Part shown: one piece after another, positions 1-10,490 of the stretch
How the letters are laid out: the number at the start of each line of letters is the position of its first letter
How positions within the stretch are numbered: the stretch's first letter is position 1
Assembly: GCA_033032865.1 (NCBI GenBank)
Contig: JAWHQI010000273.1
Span: forward strand, 434,001 to 498,000
Length of the DNA: 64,000 bases
DNA from: Dactylorhiza incarnata
Lineage: Eukaryota; Streptophyta; Magnoliopsida; Asparagales; Orchidaceae
Direction of reading: 5' to 3'
The notes under the pieces: model-generated
What the model was told of the DNA's origin: nothing
Databases searched by the model: none
What the model saw: the letters and a program-made list of their open reading frames with translations, nothing else
Program-made: the position numbers and the translations under genes

Positions 1-354
1 GTTGAACGTGCACGACCAGTGGTCGTGCGATTGTCCTCGTGCGTCAACTTATGCATTTTTAAGGGGGTTCTCGGCCCGTTTTTTTCAATTGGTCGTGCAC
101 GAAAAGTGGTCGTGCGCAGAGGGGGCCACTGCTCCTACGAGAAGAAAAACGCATGAGTAGTGGTTTCCTCAATGGAAAAGGGCCAAAAAGCCCGGGGGAA
201 GTCACAACCACTGTACCTATAGCAAACACATTTAACCTTCCTAGAATACATCATCCGCGCAGCCACACATATCAAATCTAAGTATATAAATGAAATGAGA
301 GGGAGAAGAGGTCTCTTTCATGCATGAAATGGCTCAAATAATACTCTATCTAGC
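1..354 (-). repeat. Fragment of gypsy-type LTR, family X
   Basis: This stretch matches, base for base over most of its length, a second copy that is split between 13552-13590 and 21158-21480. Both carry the 19-base near-palindrome GCACGACCAGTGGTCGTGC (here at 10-28) and a related copy near 91-113. The match ends exactly where the copia LTR begins at 355, so the copia element probably inserted into this copy. It runs off the left edge of the window. Orientation is inferred from the better preserved copy at 6616-21480, where the primer-site side lies on the left. Confidence 0.7.
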
Positions 355-474
355 TGTCGTAAGTTATGAAATCACAATAATAATAACCGAGAGTCTCTTC
401 CTTTATATATAGGAGAGACAAGGAGCTACAAGAGAGCGGAAATAAAACATTAACAAAATACAGGACATTCAACA
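355..474 (-). repeat. 3' LTR of the copia element (short)
   Basis: On the minus strand this begins TGTTGAATG directly after a polypurine tract (plus-strand CTCCCCCTC at 475-483) and ends ACGACA, giving TG...CA ends. It holds a TATA-like CCTATATATAAAGG (plus 402-415) followed by the initiation-like region. At 120 bp it is short for a copia LTR, similar in size to Tos17-type elements. The outer boundary rests on the loss of match to family X at 354/355 and could be off by a few bases. Confidence 0.65.
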
Positions 475-1452
475 CTCCCCCTCAAGTTGGGCTTGTGATG
501 TCTGTCAGACCCAACTTGGACATAATGCTTTCAAAAGCTCTAAAACTCAACCCCTTGGTCAGGACGTCTGTCGGGTGTTGATATGATGGGACAAATGGAG
601 TACTCACAACTCCACTCACTATGTTCTCCTTGATGAAGTGACGATCGACTTCAACATGCTTAGTGCGATCATGCTGAACTGGATTGTGCGCGATACTAAT
701 GGCTGCCTTGTTATCACAGTAGAGACGGATGTGACCCTCGCCTTGAATCCCAAGTTCAGACATAAGACATGAATCCACATTCCTTCACATATTTCATGGG
801 CCATAACTCAGAATTCGGCTTCGGTACTGGACCTGGCAACCACCGGTTGTTTTTTACTTCTCCAGGTTACCAAATTTCCCCCCAACTAGAGTACAATGTC
901 CAGAAGTAGATCTACGGTCATCAACTGACCCCGCCCAGTCGGCATCTGTGAAGACTTCAATGGTTAGATCTTTGTTGGGAGTAAACAAGATGCCACGCCC
1001 AGGAGAGGTTTTAAGATACCGAAGAATCCTGTGGGCAACATCCAAATGGTGAGATTTAGGTGAGTGCATGTATTGACTAATAACTCCAACAACATAAGAG
1101 ATATCAGGGCGAGTATGGGATAGGTAGATGAGCCTTCCTACAAGGCGTTGAAATCCATTGATATCAGCAATGACTTCTCCATCATCCCTCCCCAATCTGT
1201 GGTTAACTTCAATAGGAGTGTGTGCAGGTCTACACCCGCTCATTCCTGTTGTTTGCAGTAAGTCCAGGATGTACTTCCTCTGGGAGATAATGATGTCATG
1301 CCTGGATCTAGCAACTTCAATGCCAAGTACTTCAGGTTCCTGAGATCTTTTACCTCAAATTTACTAGCCAATCTTGTCTTTAGTTTTCTAATCTTGTCTG
1401 TGTCATCCCCAGTTATGACAATGTCATCCACATAAACGATGAACGCAGTCAT
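475..1452 (-). pseudogene. Copia RT C-terminal half and RNase H, broken
   Basis: The piece 1240-1452 contains the catalytic YVDD box of copia reverse transcriptase (VYVDDIVITGDD). The piece 854-1243 holds the following RT/RNase H connection (LVGRLIYLSHTRPDISYVVG) and the RNase H start TDADWAGSVDDRRST. The piece 482-778 holds the RNase H end (YCDNKAAISIAHNP, DVLTKGLS). A frameshift lies near 1245 and stops or shifts lie near 780-850. Normally this is one continuous part of Gag-Pol; here it cannot be made intact. Confidence 0.85.
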
Positions 1453-1497
1453 TTTTCCTTGTTTGTATTTTACAAACAGAGTATGATCAGCATTACT

Positions 1498-2310
1498 CTA
1501 AGTGTACCCAAATGTCATCATGGCTCTTTGGAACCTTCCAAACCAAGCCCTCGAAGATTGTTTAAAGTCATATAAAGCCTTCTTCAATCTGCAAACCTTT
1601 CCTTCAGATCCCTCAGAATCAAGACCCGGAGGTAAGGACATATAAACTTCCTCTTCCAAATCCCCATGGAGGAAGGCATTCTTCGCGTCCAACTGGCTGA
1701 GGCTCCACCCTTTGCAGGCCGTACAAGAGAGCAAAATTCTGATTGAATTAATCTTTGCTGCGGGAGCAAAGGTTTCTTGATAGTCTATTCCAATCGTCTG
1801 TGCGTATCTTCTGGCAACCAACCTAGCCTTGTAACGGTATACAAGGCCTTGGGAGTTTTGTTTTACTGAAAAAATTCATTTACATCCAACCACGGTCTTG
1901 ACTTGTGGAAGAAAAACAAGGTCCCATGTGCAATTCTTCTTAAGAGTCATCATCTCTTCCAGCATAGCTTCTTTCCACTTTGGATGCCCTAAAGCTTCCT
2001 GCCACGAGGTAGGGATGGATATGGAAGACAAAGAAGTAACAAAGGCTCTATGCAAGGATGACAAAGAGTCATAAGTCCCATAATGAGACAATGGATGACA
2101 AGTGGAGGCACAGTTACCTTGGAGACCAGTAGGCGGTAGCTCTGGTATAATGTGCGAGACCAGATTGTTTGTACCCCTTCGTCGACGAGTATACACCTGC
2201 TGAGGAGGAGTAGGGCGAGGGGGCAATGCCGGAGGCAAAACACCAGAAGGAAGAACAGGCGAATAGGGAGAAGAAATAGGTAGAGGAATAGAGGGAGAGC
2301 TCACTTCCAT
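1498..2310 (-). pseudogene. Copia RT N-terminal half, broken
   Basis: The piece 1498-1821 shows the copia RT signature run: GIDYQETFAPAAK, LSQLDAKNAFLHGDLEEEVYM and a variant of the usual ALYGLKQ box (ALYDFKQ). The piece 1876-2310 is the proline-rich linker between integrase and RT, ending in WQEALGHPKWKEAMLEEM and then WDLV, typical of the RT start. A stop at 1498 separates it from the YVDD part, in the same frame. Ordinary decayed transposon coding sequence. Confidence 0.85.
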
Positions 2311-2396
2311 GGTATCAGACTCCCCCTAAAGTGAGCTCCCATAATAAGACGTGGATTCAGGGAACGTGACATCCATGGAGACAAAAGTCTTACGTG

Positions 2397-3302
2397 TCAC
2401 AGGATGAAAACTTGTATACCCTTTTTGAGTAGGAAAGTAGACAATGAAAACTCACCGAAGTGCCCAGGGATCAAGCTTGGATGAGTGGTGCACGTGAAAA
2501 TAACACAACCAAAGATACGTGGAGGGATCTCAGTAGGCGTAATTTGGAGAGCTTCCAACGGGGTTTTATGGTGAAGGATACGGGTTGGCAAGCGATTAAT
2601 AAGATGCGCCGTCGTAAGAACAGCGTCCCCTCAATAGTATTTGGGAAGGTGCATCTTAAGTAAGAGACATCAAGCAACCTCAAGAAGGTGCCGATTTTTA
2701 CGCTCAGCGACCCCATTCTAGGCGGGAGTGTAGACATAGGACGTTTGGTGGATGATACCCATGTCAGAAAGGTATCGCTCAAAGTGAGAGTCCATGTACT
2801 CTCGTCCATTATCACTGCGCAACACTTTAACAGTGGCATGGAACTGAGTAACGATCATTTGATGAAAGCGTTGAAACAGAGAAAAAACCTCAGATTTGGA
2901 TTTCATGAGGTACACCCAAGTGCAACGATAGAAACAATCTATAAACATGACAAACCATTTACAACCAGAAATAGAAGCATGCGGGGAAGGTCCCCAAACA
3001 TCAGAATGAATAACCGCAAAAGGAGTATCACTAGGAGGGGAGAACTGTGGAAGAGAGTCTCGTTTGTGCTTACTTAGTTCACATACATCACAAGTAAAAT
3101 CATTAAACACCGAGATCGACATAGTTGGAAATAAAAGTTTTATAACAGAGGGAGAGGGATGTCCTAGGCGACAGTGCCAGGAATCCAAATCAGGAGAGAA
3201 CGCCACATGAAGAGCACAAGGAGCCGAGCTACCAGAGCCAATCACCTTCGCCGTCTTCAGATCCTGAAAATACATGAAGAGGGAAAAAAAGCCACGGAAC
3301 AA
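2397..3302 (-). pseudogene. Copia integrase with zinc-binding start, broken
   Basis: The open stretch 2718-3302 has the pre-integrase zinc finger (WHCRLGHPS ... CDVCELSKHKR), then the integrase core with DVWGPSP, a second acidic motif in SDNGREY, and the usual spacing. Downstream (2397-2839) the reading frame changes and conserved integrase C-terminal words appear in pieces (the PTRILHHKTPLEAL region). In the family this joins viral cDNA to host DNA. At least one frameshift near 2720 makes it non-functional. Confidence 0.85.
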
Positions 3303-3782
3303 TTCATAGAATGAGTCAGGTCACTAATAGACAGAAGATTTCGAGTAAACTTAGGAACGTGAAGCACGGACGAGAGAGTGAGAGAGGAGCAGGGAATGGT
3401 TCCCTTCCCCGCAATTGAGGAAAAGGAATCATCAGTGACACTCACTTTATCGCGACCCGACAAGGGACAGTAAGAGACAAAACCTAAAGAAGAGTCAGTC
3501 ATATGATCGGTGGCTCCGCTGTCGATGATCCACTGAGTGGGGAATTGGCTGGTGGCAGAATGAGCATCTAGGGGCCCCTGGTGGGTATAAGAGGAGGACG
3601 AAGTAGATGTCTCGGAAGGTTGGTCGTGCATCATACGTCGGAAAGCCAGAATCTCATCCGAAGAGAGAGCAAAGTTAGCAGTAGGAGGAATATCTTCCGA
3701 AGCTTCTGAGAGATGAGCAGAGTGTGGCAGAGGAGGAAGGCCAGAAGAGCGACCATTGCCACGACCACCACGAGGAGCAGGA
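3257..3782 (-). pseudogene. Copia aspartic protease and end of gag
   Basis: The frame contains WIIDSGATDHMTDS, the catalytic DSG motif of copia protease with its usual context, and about 100 residues later LLSISDLT, which precedes the integrase zinc finger. Upstream is a glycine/arginine-rich gag tail that runs into the C/G homopolymer at 3783-3803. The frame overlaps that of the integrase piece by about 45 bases, so a frameshift sits near 3260-3300. No gag zinc knuckle remains. Confidence 0.8.
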
Positions 3783-3803
3783 CCCCCCCCCCCCCCCCCC
3801 CCC
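3783..3803. repeat. Run of 21 C
   Basis: Uninterrupted C run that coincides with the abrupt end of copia similarity. It may be slippage in a glycine-rich gag region, or an assembly or sequencing artefact marking a false join. Confidence 0.95.
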
Positions 3804-4182
3804 GGATGTGTGCTCGAGCAAGCGGGTAACACTATCTACCCCCCAGACTTAAATGATGCATTGCCTTCAATGCACATAAGAATTGAAATACAAAGTGCGA
3901 TAGAAATTCGTTACCCAATGCCCGAGAATGGGGCATACCGTAGCAGTGTGAAATCTGAATTAGAGATCAAGAGTGTGCTCCCTTGCTCCTGGCCCCGGCT
4001 AAAGACTATCCGCGATTTCATCAGAATCCTGTAATGGGATTAACACCAACAAAACAAAAAGAAATAGTAAACTAAAATAAGAAATAAGAAAGCAGAAAAT
4101 CATGGGGTGTCTCCCAAAAGCACTTTCTTTAACGTCCTTGAGTTTGACCAAATACCTGTAATAGCAGTTTGTAATATTATTC
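3804..4182. other. Unassigned non-coding sequence
   Basis: I see no gene here. The text around 4100-4150 (GGGGTGTCTCCC followed by CACTTTCTTTAACGTC) resembles a phrase often seen in the untranslated interior of large plant gypsy-type elements, so this is probably interior sequence of the element whose gag-like gene lies at 5355-6393. That is recollection, not a search. Confidence 0.35.
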
Positions 4183-5073
4183 ATGCGTAAATAATAGAGC
4201 AACAACAACACTCAAGCCTTTATCCCACCATAGTGGGGTCGGCTATATGGATCCTTTGTCGCCATTGCGCCCTATCTTTAATCACAGCTTCATTAATACC
4301 TAAGTACATCATATCTTTCCTTATAGATTCATTCCATGTCTTTTTTGGTCTACCCCTCCCCCGTTTAGCATGTCTAGTGACTAAACTCTCACAACGCCTA
4401 ACAGGTTCCTCTAATGGTCTCATATGTACATGTCTAAACCATCTTAAACGAGCTTCTCGCATCTTCTCTATAATTGACGCCACTCTTGTCTTATCCCTGA
4501 TACATTCATTCCTAATTTTATCCAGTCTCGTGTGACCACACATCCACCTAAGCATTCTCATCTCCGCAACTCCCATTTTTTGCTCATGTACACCATTCAC
4601 TGCCCAACACTCAGAACCGTAGAGCATTGTTGGCTTAATTGCAGTACGGTAAAGCATGCCTTTAATTTTTAATGGTACTTTACGAGATCACATAAGATCC
4701 CAGACGCGCCTCTCCACTTCAACCAACCTGCTTGGATTCTATGTATCACATCTTTATCTACACCTCCATCTTTTTGAATTATCGTTCCCACATATTTAAA
4801 GCACTCACTGCGGGAAATATCTTGGTCACCCAATTTAATGACGGAGTCATCCGACCTTCTTGCACTACTGAATTTAAGCTCTATATACTCCGTCTTTGTC
4901 CTGCTCAACCTAAAACCCTTCTTTTCTAAAGTGTCTCGCCAAGATTCATGTTTCGCGTTTACACCCTCGCGCGTCTCATCGACCAAAACAATATCATCCG
5001 CAAAAAACACCAAGGTAGTGCTTGTTGGATATGTCTGGTTACTACTAATACCATATGCGTAAATAAGAGAGCA
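4183..5073 (-). mobile_element. RTE-type LINE, 5' truncated, with 19-bp target duplication
   Basis: The insertion is bounded by atgcgtaaataatagagca (4183-4201) and atgcgtaaataagagagca (5055-5073), 18 of 19 identical: a target-site duplication of the length LINEs make. The 3' end on the minus strand has the plant RTE hallmark, a GACCCCAC...GGGATAAAGGCTT phrase followed by a GTTGTTGTTG tail (plus 4197-4235). The body is 853 bp, so most of the element was lost at its 5' end, as usual for LINEs. Confidence 0.92.
4202..5050 (-). pseudogene. RTE reverse transcriptase, C-terminal part, frameshifted
   Basis: The piece 4669-5013 begins at the catalytic box FFADDIVLVDET and continues with SRTKTEY and FKYVGTIIQKDGG, all typical of plant RTE reverse transcriptase. 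The piece 4220-4657 continues with YRTAIKPTMLYGSECWAV and MRMLRWMCGHTR to the C terminus. A one-base shift near 4675 separates them, and another lies just before the FADD box near 5015. The endonuclease and N-terminal RT are absent. In the family this primes cDNA synthesis at a nicked target. Confidence 0.9.
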
Positions 5074-5354
5074 GAAGTATAAAAATCCTAATTACTACTA
5101 ATACAAGTTCATCAAAATGATCAACTATAGACAAATTTGAAATAGTAACTAAAAATAAATGAGAAGGGTCGAGAGACCCAGCAGTGATGGTGGATAGGAG
5201 GTTCAATCCTCCATCCCCAAATCTCCTCCTTTTTCGATTTCTTCTTCTCCTCCAACCATTGGTCATCAATGAAAAATCTCTTGCCTCCCTTGCACCCAAT
5301 CCTTCAGGGGAAACACAAGCAGTGATGATGAGGTGGAATAGGCAATGTATTCCA
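5074..5354. other. Unassigned non-coding interior sequence
   Basis: Continues the target of the LINE. I find no gene, repeat or promoter. It probably belongs to the same interior as the gag-like gene to its right. Confidence 0.3.
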
Positions 5355-6393
5355 TCACTGCCATATGCTTTCCCTGCCAGGATTGTACTTCGAGATTACC
5401 CAAGAATGGGTCAATAAACTCATGCACCTGCAGGGGAATACAAGAAATAACATTAAATTTACAGGAGGTGGAGGAGGAAGAGTAAACTTATCAATTTCAG
5501 AATTATAAGAAAGATTTTCTGGAAATAAAATTGAAGAACTAAAAGGGGCATTAATAGCAAGAGTGACCCCGGTCTCACTCCCATCAGGTATCACAGAGGG
5601 ATCATTGTCGGTCACAATAAAATCACTGCAGGAAAAAGGCGAGCTGTAAGGAACTTCGGTGAGGCGTTGGACTTTCTCCTCCGGTGATGAGGTAGTAACC
5701 TCCTCACTAAGGAAAATATCCTCCTCAGTGTAATTCAACACAGATTCGGGCTCCATAGGTTCATCCTGCACATCTAGACAATCAGCATTAAGAATAAAAG
5801 ATCTATGCATACTGATATAGGAAAAAGTCAGAGTAAAAACAGGGCTCAAGATAGAGTCAGATAAAAGAGAAGATATATCCTCAGACACAAAATCCAAAGG
5901 TAGTGACAACACAATAGAGGAAGAAAACTCCAAAATGTCGTTGTAGTGATCAACATCTACGCTAGTAGACACATCTGCTGTGCTCCCACGAGGATACGGG
6001 AGCTTAACGTATATGTCATCGGCGATGGAAGGAGTAGTAAAGGAAGGGAATGGTGGGATGGATACGCGCAGTGTTATCATCCTCCTCCATTTGTAGTTTC
6101 CATTTTTCACAATCCTTCAAAGCATGATCAGAACTTTGACAAAATAAACACCACTTCTCGGTAGGCCTGGACATAGAAGGGGTCCAAACTCCGGGTGAAG
6201 GCGATGCCCGCATTGGAGACGCATAACTATAATAGGTAGGTTCATTGTATGAATATCCGGATACCCCATAAGATGAGCCATACAGATTATAACCACGGCT
6301 TCCTAAATTGCAATCGTCACTAGAATGATTATGAACTCCGCACCATCTACAAGGTTGACGAGAATACATATTGGTGCAGAAAGGATTCAACAA
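5355..6393 (-). pseudogene. Gag-like protein with two CCHC zinc knuckles
   Basis: Minus-strand frame 6016-6393 contains two complete CX2CX4HX4C knuckles, CRWCGVHNHSSDDC and CLFCQSSDHALKDC, separated by a tyrosine/serine/glycine-rich spacer of about 60 residues. A second frame, 5355-6110, overlaps it and continues with about 200 residues rich in serine and acidic residues. The simplest reading is one gag-like gene with a frameshift near 6020-6110. No protease or RT follows. The family is unclear; a trace of the same knuckle region is seen near 21620-21660 next to the related LTR X2. Nucleic-acid binding is likely, function otherwise unknown. Confidence 0.6.
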
Positions 6394-6615
6394 TATCAGA
6401 AGCAGAATAAAAACTAAATATGCACGATATAGAAATGAAATCAGTGAAAACCTAGATTTAGAAATAGCTGAAACAGAAAATTAAAGAATTTAAAAGCGTG
6501 AAGAAAATAAGGAAATTAAAAATTAATACAGCGCGATAAATAATGGAAAAAGGCTTCGTTCTCTCGACTCACTCAATAGAAAAATCACACGTCCGTGTTC
6601 CCTGTGCCAAGAACT
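6394..6615 (-). other. 5' leader and decayed primer-binding site
   Basis: On the minus strand the bases next to LTR X read TTGGCACAGGGAAC, a shortened form of the widespread plant gypsy primer site TTGGCGCCGTTGCCGGGGA. The related copy at 21865-21893 keeps TTGACACCGTTGCTGGGGA. The rest is AT-rich leader. Confidence 0.55.
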
Positions 6616-7069
6616 TGATGTGATCGGCGGGCAAGTGCATCACTGTTGTTCAAGTAATATAATAAAACGGGGAGTTACCCCCGAGTATCGATCTCACGTG
6701 GAGCACGGCGGGGTGGAGTAATCTTTAGAGACGAGACTTGAGATAGAAGTCTTAATGTTGCTGTTTTTAGGGGGTTTCGATTTGTTTTAACAACTACTTG
6801 CAATTAAAGAAAACTAATTAACTATGCGGGTTGCCGGCACCACTTCGCTCTTCCGCATATTACCAGCCTCCGCTGGTCTCCTTCCTCCGCTTCGCACCTC
6901 TGCAGGTCGCAAGCCTCCGCTTCGCACCTTTGCGGGTCGCAAGCCTCCACTTCGCTCTTTGTCGTAGCAACACAGAACACAACCAAACACAATCACAAAT
7001 CACAACAAAGACACAAACTAACTCATCCAACCCATCCACAATAGAAGATACACATATGAGCATATACAC
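6616..7069 (-). repeat. LTR X, segment 1 of 3
   Basis: Begins TGATG next to the primer site and matches X2 at 21894 onward (shared phrases GAGTATCGA, CACGG(C)GGGGTGGAGTAATCTT, GATAGAAGTCTT). It is cut at 7069 by the gypsy element at 7070-12987; the LTR resumes at 12988 after a tacac/tacag target duplication (4 of 5 bases). Confidence 0.75.
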
Positions 7070-8303
7070 TGATGTAGACTCGACTGGGGTTTTGAAAATT
7101 AATTATTTTAATTAAAAATAATTTATTTTGTTATAAAAATAAAATTATGATTTTATAAATTAAGTGGATTTTTAATCTTGGAAGAGGGGCCGAGCGGCCA
7201 AATCAAACTCGTCGCGCGTAAAACTACTCTTAACGATAACTTCATCAAGACCGTTAATCGTTATTCGGAGAAAAATTCCTCGGCACCTATCGAGCTGAAC
7301 CGTAGCGGGATTCGCACATCCACAAGCATAAGCCACAAACAATAATTTATGAATAAGCGGCAATAAAGGCAGTCGGAACGTTGAGGCAAGCGTAAAATTA
7401 ATTAATTGAGACGCATAAAATTAAGCCAAGATGAGTAGCAAGAGGCAGCGAGATTACCCATGGGCGCAGCCTACCCAAGTCCAGTCGGCGCACGATTTGG
7501 ATCGGGAGACGGCTACCAATTGCCAGTTGACGGAAATGGAGCTTGTTGTCGACGTCAACCAACATGGACTGGGTCGCCGGAGTTAAGCAGCGGTGTCGAC
7601 GGAGACCACGTCGACGGAAGCAGGCGCTGGATGTCGTGGATGCGTCGGATCTGTCCATGGCGACAGACGTGGACAATGTGCGACCGGAAGAGGCGTCGGT
7701 CTGTCCGTAAACTTCTGGGACGCGCAAGAGTGGATGAAGGAGGATGATGTGGTAGCGGTATTGCTTCGACAGAGGGAGAGAAAGGGAAGGGGGCGGCGGT
7801 GGAATGTCGCCGGTCTTACGGAGGGAACGAATTAAATTCGTTCCTCTGATCTACCTGGTTGCCTTTCTTCATTAGGTTTGGCCAATTTAAATACAGAAAT
7901 TTTATTGAATTTCTTGCCAATTAAAGCTCCTTTTCAAATTATTATACTCCAAAATTTACTTCCCAAATATTAGTCTTCCATTTCAGGTAAACCCTTTGAA
8001 TTTCCCCTGTTAATGGATACTTACTATAATGAAAAATTCTGGGCATCTTTTAACTTCTGAATTTGCCTCTACTTAATTTTGTGTCATTAATTAATTTAAG
8101 ATTGCCTTTACCGTCCTAACTACCCAAATTACCGGACCTTTTTATTCATGTTCTCATCCGGTTGTCAAACCGATGAGCCGAACAACTTCAAACAAAAATA
8201 GGCGCGCGAAAGAAATACAGGATAATAAATAAATGCATATTAATAAAAGATCCATGACGCATGATGACGTCATGCATATTTGAATGCGACGGAGGATGCA
8301 TCA
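7070..8303 (-). repeat. 3' LTR of the 7070-12987 gypsy element
   Basis: Starts TGATGTAGACTCGAC and ends GGATGCATCA. It matches 11751-12987 along its whole length with a scattering of substitutions and small indels, so the insertion is not recent. The minus-strand polypurine tract (plus ATTCCCCTG) sits at 8304-8312. Confidence 0.92.
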
Positions 8304-8382
8304 ATTCCCCTGTGGTTGAAAGAACTCGACCCCGACGAGAATTCGTAAAGACTGGCAACAGAGAGATCTGACGTCGCCGCTG

Positions 8383-8901
8383 GTGCTAGATCAGGTGGAA
8401 TATTTGGGACCCGACAGGTGGCTCGATGCGCTTCTGAACAAGAAATGGACCAAACCTCCTGTAATAAGCAATCACCTGACCTCCCTTTTAAAAGTACAAC
8501 TCATGGCAATAACGACCGACCGTGAGTTTATAATGTTCAACTCAAAGGTTGCTCGCAAGATATTAGCAGTAATTTTATACAGTCCCTTTGAATAATTAAT
8601 ATGAGCTTGTGCGTCGAATAAAATACGTTCATGGAATGAGAGACGGTGGCGGTAAGGTAAGAGGAGTAACACAGATAATCTCGAAAGGAGATAAATTAAG
8701 AGAGCGGGTTTTAGAATTATTGCATGTGAAATCTGCTCGTGGAGGTACTAGATCCCATTGCGTCGGATTCTCCTCAGTTAAACACCTAAGAAAGTTATCC
8801 AAACTCTTATTAACGAACTCGGGCCATCCATCGATTAGAGAGTGATATATGCTACTAAGTTCGAGTTTGGCTCTCAGTCGACCACATAGTTCGTTCCACA
8901 A
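8383..8901 (-). pseudogene. Gypsy integrase C-terminal remnant
   Basis: Frame 8629-8901 reads LRAKLELSSIYHSLIDGWPE, then NPTQWDLVPPRADF and LSPFEI, a degraded form of the integrase core (normally SIYHPQTDGQTE, where the E is catalytic). Frame 8472-8672 holds remnants of the region after the core. The first two catalytic acids are absent because the upstream portion is deleted; only about 220 bases separate this from the protease gene. Confidence 0.75.
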
Positions 8902-8903
8902 AT

Positions 8904-9120
8904 ATGATAAAAAAACATTTAATAAATCGATCTAGTTCCACAGATATGTGTATAACCAAGTGATAGTGAGGCGAAAAGGTGTACTCGCTAAATATGAAAT
9001 TGATCGAGTGTGGTGAGCGAAGTGAATAACCATCGGATAAAGTGTTAGAAAACTTAGAAATATCAGGTAGCAAGTCAGAACTCGATAAATGTGGTGTGAG
9101 CGACACACCTGGGCCACAAA
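8904..9120 (-). other. Deletion zone between protease and integrase remnants
   Basis: In intact gypsy elements about 2 kb of RT, RNase H and N-terminal integrase would lie here. I recognise no RT motif in any frame, so the interior was shortened here. Confidence 0.6.
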
Positions 9121-10101
9121 TTAATTCATGGGGTGGGGTTCAAACGGGAGTGCGGTGAGCAGTAATGTGGTGGAGGTAGTGACAAGTGAACTAGAATGCG
9201 TAGAGATCCTCTCGCGTGCCCTTGGAATAAGACAGTTCTTTTGGGGTAAAAGAACAATCTTGTGTCTGTGGTGCTCGAAGGAATGACAGTTCCTCGTGCC
9301 GTTATGCATGACCTGTCGGTCGTACTGCCATGATCTCCCTAGTAGAATGTGACAGACATCCATGACAGCAACAAGACGTAAAACTCTATCCGAATACGTG
9401 CTCCTTATAGAGAACTTTATTAGACAATAATGAGTGACGGGCATAGTCAAATGACTATTGACTCCGGATAAGCTGTAGGTTTGTTCTAACAGGTGCGTCT
9501 CAAGGCCCAATATGTCGACCATGCGTTGAGACACAAAATTCTCCATGTTGCCACTGTCGATAATAATGGAACAAAATTGTCCCTGAATGCGTGCAGTAGT
9601 GCGGAAAATATCGTGCCTTCCGTGGTCTTCCTCCATAGACTCACTAGGGGTGATCAAACTATAACGTAAGGCACAGACTAAGTGTTCGGCGTGTTCTCCT
9701 TCCACTTCTATGACATCTTCAGACTCATGCTCAGGCTCGGGGTTAGACTCATTTACGTAAACTCCATACTCTGGCTCACGTCCATCTATATCATCGATAA
9801 TAGCGACAAAGTGACGTCGCGGACACTCAAATGATTTGTGTCCCGGCTCCATGCACTTGAAGCATCGGAATACTTCAGTGTTGGGCTTAGCCCCAATAAT
9901 CTCCTTACCCTTGGGGGGAATAGTAGATTTGGTCGGAGTCCCGACATTAGTGGGAGTGGAGTCTAATATCCTAGCAGTGGGGGCAGTGGTGACGCTCGAT
10001 GAGGGTTTATCAGTGGACCTAAGTCCGGAGGTACGTTTCTGTGAGGACTCTGCTCGACTGGCGCGGCTCGAGATCTCTCCTAAGTCCTTATAGTCAAAAA
10101 G
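9121..10101 (-). pseudogene. Gypsy gag C-terminus (zinc knuckle) and protease
   Basis: The knuckle CFKCMEPGHKSFEC lies at about 9821-9865 and runs in frame into a protease domain with IIIDSGNMENFVSQ, where the usual catalytic DSG is followed by the chromovirus-type (N/S)xENxVS, and later CHILLGRSWQYDRQVMHNG, typical of this lineage. The piece ends near 9121 without joining RT. Upstream (9866-10101) is a serine/threonine/proline-rich linker, separated from gag proper by a stop at 10102. Confidence 0.8.
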
Positions 10102-10490
10102 TTATAGTTGGTCTCTAATGGAGTAGCGTAACCCATTCAGATAACGGGACACGGTCATGTCATCATCCTCTCGGAGGTTGAGGCGAGACTGCAGAACTAG
10201 GAACTCATTTGTGTATTCATCCACCGTTAGTTTGTCTTGTCGTAGGTTGTGGAACCTACGGTAGAGGGTTTGCAAATAGTTGGGCGGAACGTACCGTTTC
10301 CGAAGTTGCGCCTTAAACTCGATCCACGTGGTGATGGGAGGCATGCCTAAATTGAATCGAGATCGTTCTAACTGTCCCCACCAAACTAAAGCGGACCCTT
10401 TCAATCTAAGGGTAGCATACTCAACTTGCCTAGCTTGGGGCAATTGCTTCCAAGCTAGGAATCGGTTCATCCTATCACACCAGTCTAGGC
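10102..10490 (-). pseudogene. Gypsy gag core, C-terminal side of the MITE insertion
   Basis: Contains the retrotransposon gag domain: DRMNRFLAWKQLP, then LRLKGSALVWWGQL, then FKAQLRKRYVPPNY and LTVDEYTNEFLVL. It is cut at 10490 by the MITE; removing the MITE and one 8-bp duplication joins it in frame to the segment 11063-11404. Gag forms the virus-like particle. The frame ends with a stop at 10102. Confidence 0.85.

Larger units (their letters stand above)
355..3782 (-). mobile_element. Ty1/copia retrotransposon, 5' truncated
   Basis: Read on the minus strand the order is protease, integrase, reverse transcriptase, RNase H, polypurine tract, LTR, which is the Ty1/copia order. The 5' part (LTR, primer site and most of gag) is missing; the element stops at a run of 21 C (3783-3803). 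Frameshifts and stop codons break pol into several pieces, so it is dead. No target-site duplication can be tested because the 5' end is lost. Confidence 0.9.

Noticed and set aside
7460..7835. Open frames repeated at 7460-7835 and 12202-12531
   Set aside because: They lie in the two LTRs of one element; indels between copies break the frame, so there is no sign of selection for protein.
9836..10093. Plus-strand open frame of 85 codons
   Set aside because: It is opposite the gag zinc-knuckle and linker region of the gypsy element and has no domain.
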